DNA from: an uncultured Lachnospiraceae bacterium
GTDB lineage: Bacteria > Bacillota > Clostridia > Lachnospirales > Lachnospiraceae
DNA: 9,496 bases
Assembly (NCBI GenBank): GCA_945788595.1
Contig: CALZMS010000021.1
Span: 1-9,496 of the forward strand
Direction of reading: 5' to 3'
Shown here: piece by piece, positions 6,738 to 9,496 of the stretch
How positions within the stretch are numbered: the stretch's first letter is position 1
Layout of the letters: each line of letters starts with the position of its first letter
Translations under genes and position numbers: made by a program
The notes under the pieces: generated by a model
What the model saw: only the letters and a program-made list of their open reading frames with translations
The model's database searches: none
What the model was told of the DNA's origin: nothing

Positions 6738-7994
6738 ATGCGCGAAAATATTAAACTTTCCCTGCAGGGTATATGGAGCCACAAAATGCGCTCCATGCTG
6801 ACCATGCTGGGCATTATTATAGGTATCGCATCCATCATTGCCATTGTCTCCACGATCACCGGAAACAGTGAGATGATCAAGGAAAGTCTGATCGGATCTA
6901 ACAATAATGTGGTTACTGTCAGTCTGTACGATGGTGAATGGGAATACGATATGCAGTATAGCAGCAATCCAGAGGGCATCATGCCGCTGGACAGTGAGTT
7001 TAAGGATGAACTGGAAGCTATAGATACTGTGGATAAGGTCGCTTTTTACAATAGTCGTGAGTACAGCGACAATAGCATTTATCGTCTGGACACTTCTTTT
7101 ACCGGAGGTATCTATGGCGTCGATGATCAGTATTTTGGTCTGTATAATTATCAGGTGATCAATGGACGGGCACTTTTACAGGCTGATTATGATAATTTCC
7201 GTAAAGTAGTCATTTTGGATAATACTGCAGCTTCGTCTCTGTTTCCGGGAGAAAATCCACTGGGACAGGTGGTGGAGATCAGTGGAGAGCCATTTACGGT
7301 GGTGGGCATTGTAAGCCAGACAAAATCTGTTGAGCTGAACATTAACAGTGTATCTGATTACTATACATATGCCAACACTTCCAGTGGTAAGATGTTTGTG
7401 ACCGGGGCTGTCTGGCCCATGATCTATCGGTTTGATGAGGTGCAGAAGATAGCTGTAAAAGCGGTGGATACGGATTCCATGACCAAAGCAGGTAAGGCAG
7501 TTGAAGACGCAGTAAATGAAAAACTGGGACTGACAGCGGAAAGTCAGTATCAGTTTAAGAGCCAGGATCTTTTGAAACAGGCAGAACAGCTGCAGGCCAT
7601 GAGTAATTCCACGAACCAGCAGCTGATCTGGATCGCCGGCATTTCTCTTCTGGTAGGCGGTATCGGTGTCATGAATATTATGTTGGTGACGGTAACAGAA
7701 CGTACCCAGGAGATCGGCCTCAAGAAAGCCATCGGTGCCAGAAAGCGAATGATTCTGGGACAGTTTTTGACAGAAGCAGCTGTGCTTACCAGTTTCGGAG
7801 GCGTGTTGGGTGTGATTTTTGGTATCGTTACAGCTAAATTACTGTCAAAGATCATGGGTATACCTACTGGATTAAGTATACCGTCCATGATCATTGCGGT
7901 GCTGTTTTCCATGTGTATTGGTCTGATTTTTGGGTTCCTTCCGGCCAGAAAAGCCGCAAATCTTAATCCGATCGATGCGCTCAGAAGTGAATAA
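6738..7994 (+). CDS. ABC exporter permease (MacB/FtsX-type, YknZ-like)
   Basis: Membrane subunit of the exporter, 418 residues, a normal length for a stand-alone MacB-type permease. It has the N-terminal cytoplasmic helix (NIKLSLQGIWSHKMRSMLTMLG), TM1 at ~20-40, a large extracytoplasmic domain at ~43-290 (MacB_PCD type, with INGRALLQADYDNFRKVVILD and NPLGQVVEISGEPFTVVGIV), then TM2 ~296-318, the conserved FtsX loop TERTQEIGLKKAIGARKRMIL at ~319-339, TM3 ~342-368 and TM4 ~380-404. It ends with the family hallmark NPIDALRSE. In MacB-type pumps this architecture moves substrates from the outer face by mechanotransmission instead of carrying them across the bilayer. AGGAGG (6726-6731) overlaps the adaptor stop codon and lies 6 nt before the ATG, implying coupled translation. 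It is the last gene of the operon. Confidence 0.96.
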   Translation: MRENIKLSLQGIWSHKMRSMLTMLGIIIGIASIIAIVSTITGNSEMIKESLIGSNNNVVTVSLYDGEWEYDMQYSSNPEGIMPLDSEFKDELEAIDTVDKVAFYNSREYSDNSIYRLDTSFTGGIYGVDDQYFGLYNYQVINGRALLQADYDNFRKVVILDNTAASSLFPGENPLGQVVEISGEPFTVVGIVSQTKSVELNINSVSDYYTYANTSSGKMFVTGAVWPMIYRFDEVQKIAVKAVDTDSMTKAGKAVEDAVNEKLGLTAESQYQFKSQDLLKQAEQLQAMSNSTNQQLIWIAGISLLVGGIGVMNIMLVTVTERTQEIGLKKAIGARKRMILGQFLTEAAVLTSFGGVLGVIFGIVTAKLLSKIMGIPTGLSIPSMIIAVLFSMCIGLIFGFLPARKAANLNPIDALRSE

Positions 7995-8001
7995 TTAAGT
8001 G

Positions 8002-8050
8002 AAAAAAGCCTTCATGTGGGGATAATACCTCATGTGGAGGCTGTTTTTTT
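8002..8050 (+). terminator. Intrinsic terminator of the exporter operon
   Basis: A 15-bp stem (8007-8021 with 8028-8042, including several G-T pairs) around the loop ATAATA is followed by seven Ts at 8044-8050. It begins 12 nt after the permease stop. The A run at 8002-8007 gives a T tail on the other strand, so it could act in both directions. It separates the exporter from the hydrolase gene. Confidence 0.9.
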
Positions 8051-8124
8051 GCCTGTTTTGGGGGTAAAAGTGCACAAAAATACGAATTATTGGGGGAAAA
8101 TCGAATAAAGTCGGCAAATAAGTG

Positions 8125-8153
8125 TTGACAAAGAGATATAGGACTGTTAGAAT
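8125..8153 (+). promoter_or_regulatory. Sigma-A-type promoter of the wall hydrolase gene
   Basis: A perfect -35 TTGACA (8125-8130), a 17-nt spacer and -10 TAGAAT (8148-8153, one mismatch to TATAAT) predict a start near 8160 and a 5' leader of about 55 nt. The 75 bp between the exporter terminator and this promoter are AT-rich with two GGGGG runs and no gene. Confidence 0.85.
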
Positions 8154-8158
8154 CTTCA

Positions 8159-8185
8159 CGTAACAAATCGTAACAGAAATGTAAT
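8159..8185 (+). promoter_or_regulatory. Phased GTAAC/GTAAT repeats, WalR-box-like operator candidate
   Basis: CGTAAC (8159-8164), CGTAAC (8169-8174) and TGTAAT (8180-8185) are spaced 10 and 11 bp apart, just downstream of the -10 element. The last pair fits the published WalR/YycF consensus TGTWAH-N5-TGTWAH at 11 of 12 positions. The placement around or after the predicted transcription start would favour repression or fine control over classic activation. The match is by eye only. Confidence 0.5.
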
Positions 8186-8215
8186 ATTTAGAACAGAAAC
8201 TTAACAGGAGGAACC

Positions 8216-9208
8216 ATGTTTCGTAAAATCAAGAAAACAGCCATCCTGCTCGGATGTCTCTGTGCCGCATTGAGCCTGACCAAAAATCCGGTTTCAGCGG
8301 ATACACACAGCAAGCTGCTGGGCAGTATCAGCTGGGACAAAAAGGTGGCGGCCGATGTTAACGATTATTTAAATATTCGAATGAGTGCAGATGCAGGATC
8401 CAAAATCGTAGGAGTGCTGCTCCCTGGATGCACCGCTACAGTGGAAGGTACAGAAGGCAGCTGGACAAAAGTCAGATCCGGCAATATCAGCGGTTATGTA
8501 CTGACAAAATACGTGGTCAGTAAAGACGATGCCAGAAAGTTTTATAATGAGACTGTGGGAGCAACAGGAAAAGTAACAGCCAGCTCTCTGATCATTCGTG
8601 AGGAAGCTACAACAAATTCCGACAGACTGACATCTGTTCCCAGAGGAACTGTTCTTTCTCTGAAAAATCTGGAAGACGGCTGGTATAAAGTCAGCTGTGA
8701 TGGCGTCAACGGCTACGTGCTGGGAAGATACGTGAAAGAAAATGAACCTGAAGGTGCCATTACCAAGACCGCGTATGACAATTTAAAAGAAGAAACTAAG
8801 AAGGCCGTCGAAGAAGAAAAGAAATCCACTTCTTCCAACAAGAAGAAAAACAGCAATTATGTCATCAGCTGCAGTGACAGCGAGCTGGATATGCTGGCAG
8901 CTATCGTTTACTGCGAAGCTGGCGGTGAAAGCTATAAAGGTAAGCTGGCAGTAGCTGCCGTTGTTGTCAACCGTGTAAAGAGCAGCCGCTATCCGGATGA
9001 TGTAGAAGCTGTGATCAAGCAGAAGAGCCAGTTCTCTCCGGTACGCAGCGGACGGTTTGCCAAGACACTGAAGAAGGGTGCGCCGAGCTCCTGCTATGAT
9101 GCAGCAATAGAGGCACTTCAGGGAGAAAGCCCGGTAGGAAACGCCATGTCCTTCCGCGCCGGACACAGCAGAAAGGGCATTCAGATCGGCAACCAGTATT
9201 TCTTCTAA
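8216..9208 (+). CDS. Secreted SH3b-SH3b-SleB-type cell wall hydrolase
   Basis: Predicted exported peptidoglycan hydrolase of 330 residues. A signal peptide (basic MFRKIKK, hydrophobic core, likely cleavage after V26-S-A28) is followed by two bacterial SH3 domains at ~47-101 (YLNIRMSADAGSKIVGVL, GYVLTKYV) and ~118-173 (LIIREEATTNSDRLTSVP, GYVLGRYV), which usually bind wall peptides. A Lys/Glu/Ser-rich linker (~174-218) leads to a C-terminal Hydrolase_2/SleB-type domain (222-330: ELDMLAAIVYCEAGGES, KLAVAAVVVNRVKSSRYP, QFSPV, MSFRAG). E234 in YCEAGGE matches the presumed catalytic Glu of SleB/CwlJ transglycosylases. SleB itself is a spore germination enzyme with a different N-terminus, so a vegetative remodelling role is more likely here. 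AGGAGG at 8206-8211 supports the ATG. It stands alone behind its own promoter. Confidence 0.92.
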   Translation: MFRKIKKTAILLGCLCAALSLTKNPVSADTHSKLLGSISWDKKVAADVNDYLNIRMSADAGSKIVGVLLPGCTATVEGTEGSWTKVRSGNISGYVLTKYVVSKDDARKFYNETVGATGKVTASSLIIREEATTNSDRLTSVPRGTVLSLKNLEDGWYKVSCDGVNGYVLGRYVKENEPEGAITKTAYDNLKEETKKAVEEEKKSTSSNKKKNSNYVISCSDSELDMLAAIVYCEAGGESYKGKLAVAAVVVNRVKSSRYPDDVEAVIKQKSQFSPVRSGRFAKTLKKGAPSSCYDAAIEALQGESPVGNAMSFRAGHSRKGIQIGNQYFF

Positions 9209-9244
9209 GGGGAGTTCCCTTCATAAATCTTAAGAAATATCAGA

Positions 9245-9272
9245 TTGCATTTTGGGGAGTATCTGATATATA
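9245..9272 (+). promoter_or_regulatory. Possible promoter for a downstream small RNA
   Basis: A weak -35 TTGCAT (9245-9250), a 16-nt spacer and an extended -10 TGATATATA (hexamer TATATA 9267-9272) could start an RNA near 9279. The same bases also form a 9-bp inverted repeat (ATATCAGAT 9237-9245 with ATCTGATAT 9261-9269), which could be an operator or a transcript hairpin instead. Confidence 0.35.
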
Positions 9273-9406
9273 CTGCTCTTAACAAAAGAGAGTAGCAGGC
9301 ATACAGACATATGCTTGTGGTTCGTCAGTACAATGCAGACGCATTCGGATCACAATGAAATTGCAAGACTTTTGTCAGTCATACATCTGGCAAAAGTCTT
9401 TTTTTT
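9271..9406 (+). ncRNA. Candidate structured RNA (small RNA or structured 3' UTR), unidentified
   Basis: This stretch folds by eye into successive hairpins. Hairpin 1 is 9271-9280 with 9286-9294 (9 bp, one bulged G). Hairpin 2 is CAGGCATA 9296-9303 with TATGCTTG 9310-9317. Hairpin 3 is TTGTGGTTCG 9315-9324 with CGGATCACAA 9346-9355 (10 bp, two wobbles), enclosing AATGC-AGAC-GCATT (9332-9345). A 14-bp terminator follows. Hairpins 2 and 3 share 9315-9317, so they compete slightly. I recognise no known riboswitch or RNA family. Read-through from the hydrolase gene would make it a 3' UTR; use of the promoter near 9245-9272 would make it an independent RNA of ~125 nt. Confidence 0.4.
9365..9406 (+). 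terminator. Strong intrinsic terminator
   Basis: A 14-bp stem, AAGACTTTTGTCAG (9365-9378) with CTGGCAAAAGTCTT (9387-9400) and one G-T pair, encloses the loop TCATACAT and runs into eight Ts (9399-9406). It ends the hydrolase transcript and/or the candidate small RNA. Confidence 0.92.
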
Positions 9407-9496
9407 ATACACAGGATTTCTCCGTGATTCAAAACCATACGTAGAAAGGTCTGGGCCCGGGCGGTCCTGCACACACTTTTGTTATGTATACAAAGC
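9407..9496. other. Window end, no gene seen
   Basis: Ninety bases after the terminator show no start codon with a ribosome binding site on either strand. The only notable sequences are the 8-bp palindrome GCCCGGGC (9455-9462) and a short TTTGT/ACAAA inverted repeat at 9478-9494. It is probably the upstream region of a gene beyond the window. Confidence 0.5.

Noticed and set aside
8060..8110. Two GGGGG-led segments followed by AAAAT(A)CGAAT as a possible direct repeat
   Set aside because: The copies are short, gapped and mismatched, and there is no link to a known site. It is more likely ordinary AT-rich intergenic sequence.
9226..9238. AATCTTAAGAAAT near the candidate small RNA, 12 of 13 identical to AATCTTAATAAAT at 2576-2588
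   Set aside because: It is tempting as a shared operator, but an AT-rich 13-mer with one mismatch is expected by chance between many pairs of sites in 9.5 kb, and only one hexamer of the phased set is present.
9280..9400. T-box riboswitch leader (AGAGAGTAGCAG resembles the AGTA region of a stem I)
   Set aside because: No T-box consensus (TGGNACCGCG) precedes the terminator, and the ~120 nt available is too short for a standard T-box leader.

Overview
The window reads as chromosomal DNA of a low-to-mid-GC Bacillota, most likely class Clostridia and probably Lachnospiraceae (Blautia/Ruminococcus-like). This rests on strong AGGAGG-type ribosome binding sites, a KtrAB pair rather than proteobacterial Trk, an SH3b plus SleB-type wall hydrolase, a MacB/YknXYZ-like exporter with no outer-membrane partner, and T-tailed intrinsic terminators. 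The family-level placement is inference. All complete genes run on the + strand, with no transposase, phage gene, tRNA, rRNA or CRISPR.

Region 1 (1-2566) is housekeeping: the 3' part of a KtrB/TrkH potassium channel subunit, its RCK-domain gating partner KtrA, and two bases later a TrmH/SpoU-family RNA 2'-O-methyltransferase. The close spacing suggests one transcript.

Region 2 (2567-8050) is a self-contained four-gene exporter operon: lipoprotein adaptor, ABC ATPase, second membrane-anchored adaptor, MacB-type permease. A control region with phased AT-rich repeats and a hairpin precedes it, and a strong terminator closes it. The two adaptors are paralogues with the same lipoyl/beta-barrel/membrane-proximal plan, but each carries an unusual extra part. 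The first has an acidic Tyr/Asp/Gly repeat tail of about 88 residues. The second has, in the middle of its coiled-coil hairpin, a Ser-rich stretch, 20 tandem Pro-Ser-X units (mostly PSE) and an unrecognised domain of about 100 residues. In MacA-like proteins the hairpin tip docks on an outer-membrane channel. Here, in a presumed monoderm, that position appears to hold a wall-spanning stalk with a cap. This is the most interesting object in the window.

Region 3 (8051-9208) is a secreted wall hydrolase (signal peptide, two SH3b domains, SleB/Hydrolase_2 domain) behind a near-consensus sigma-A promoter. Just after the promoter lie phased GTAAC/GTAAT repeats resembling the WalR (YycF) box that controls wall hydrolases in Bacillus.

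Region 4 (9209-9496) has no convincing protein gene. It holds a run of hairpins ending in a 14-bp terminator, possibly with its own promoter: a candidate small RNA, structured 3' UTR or attenuator.
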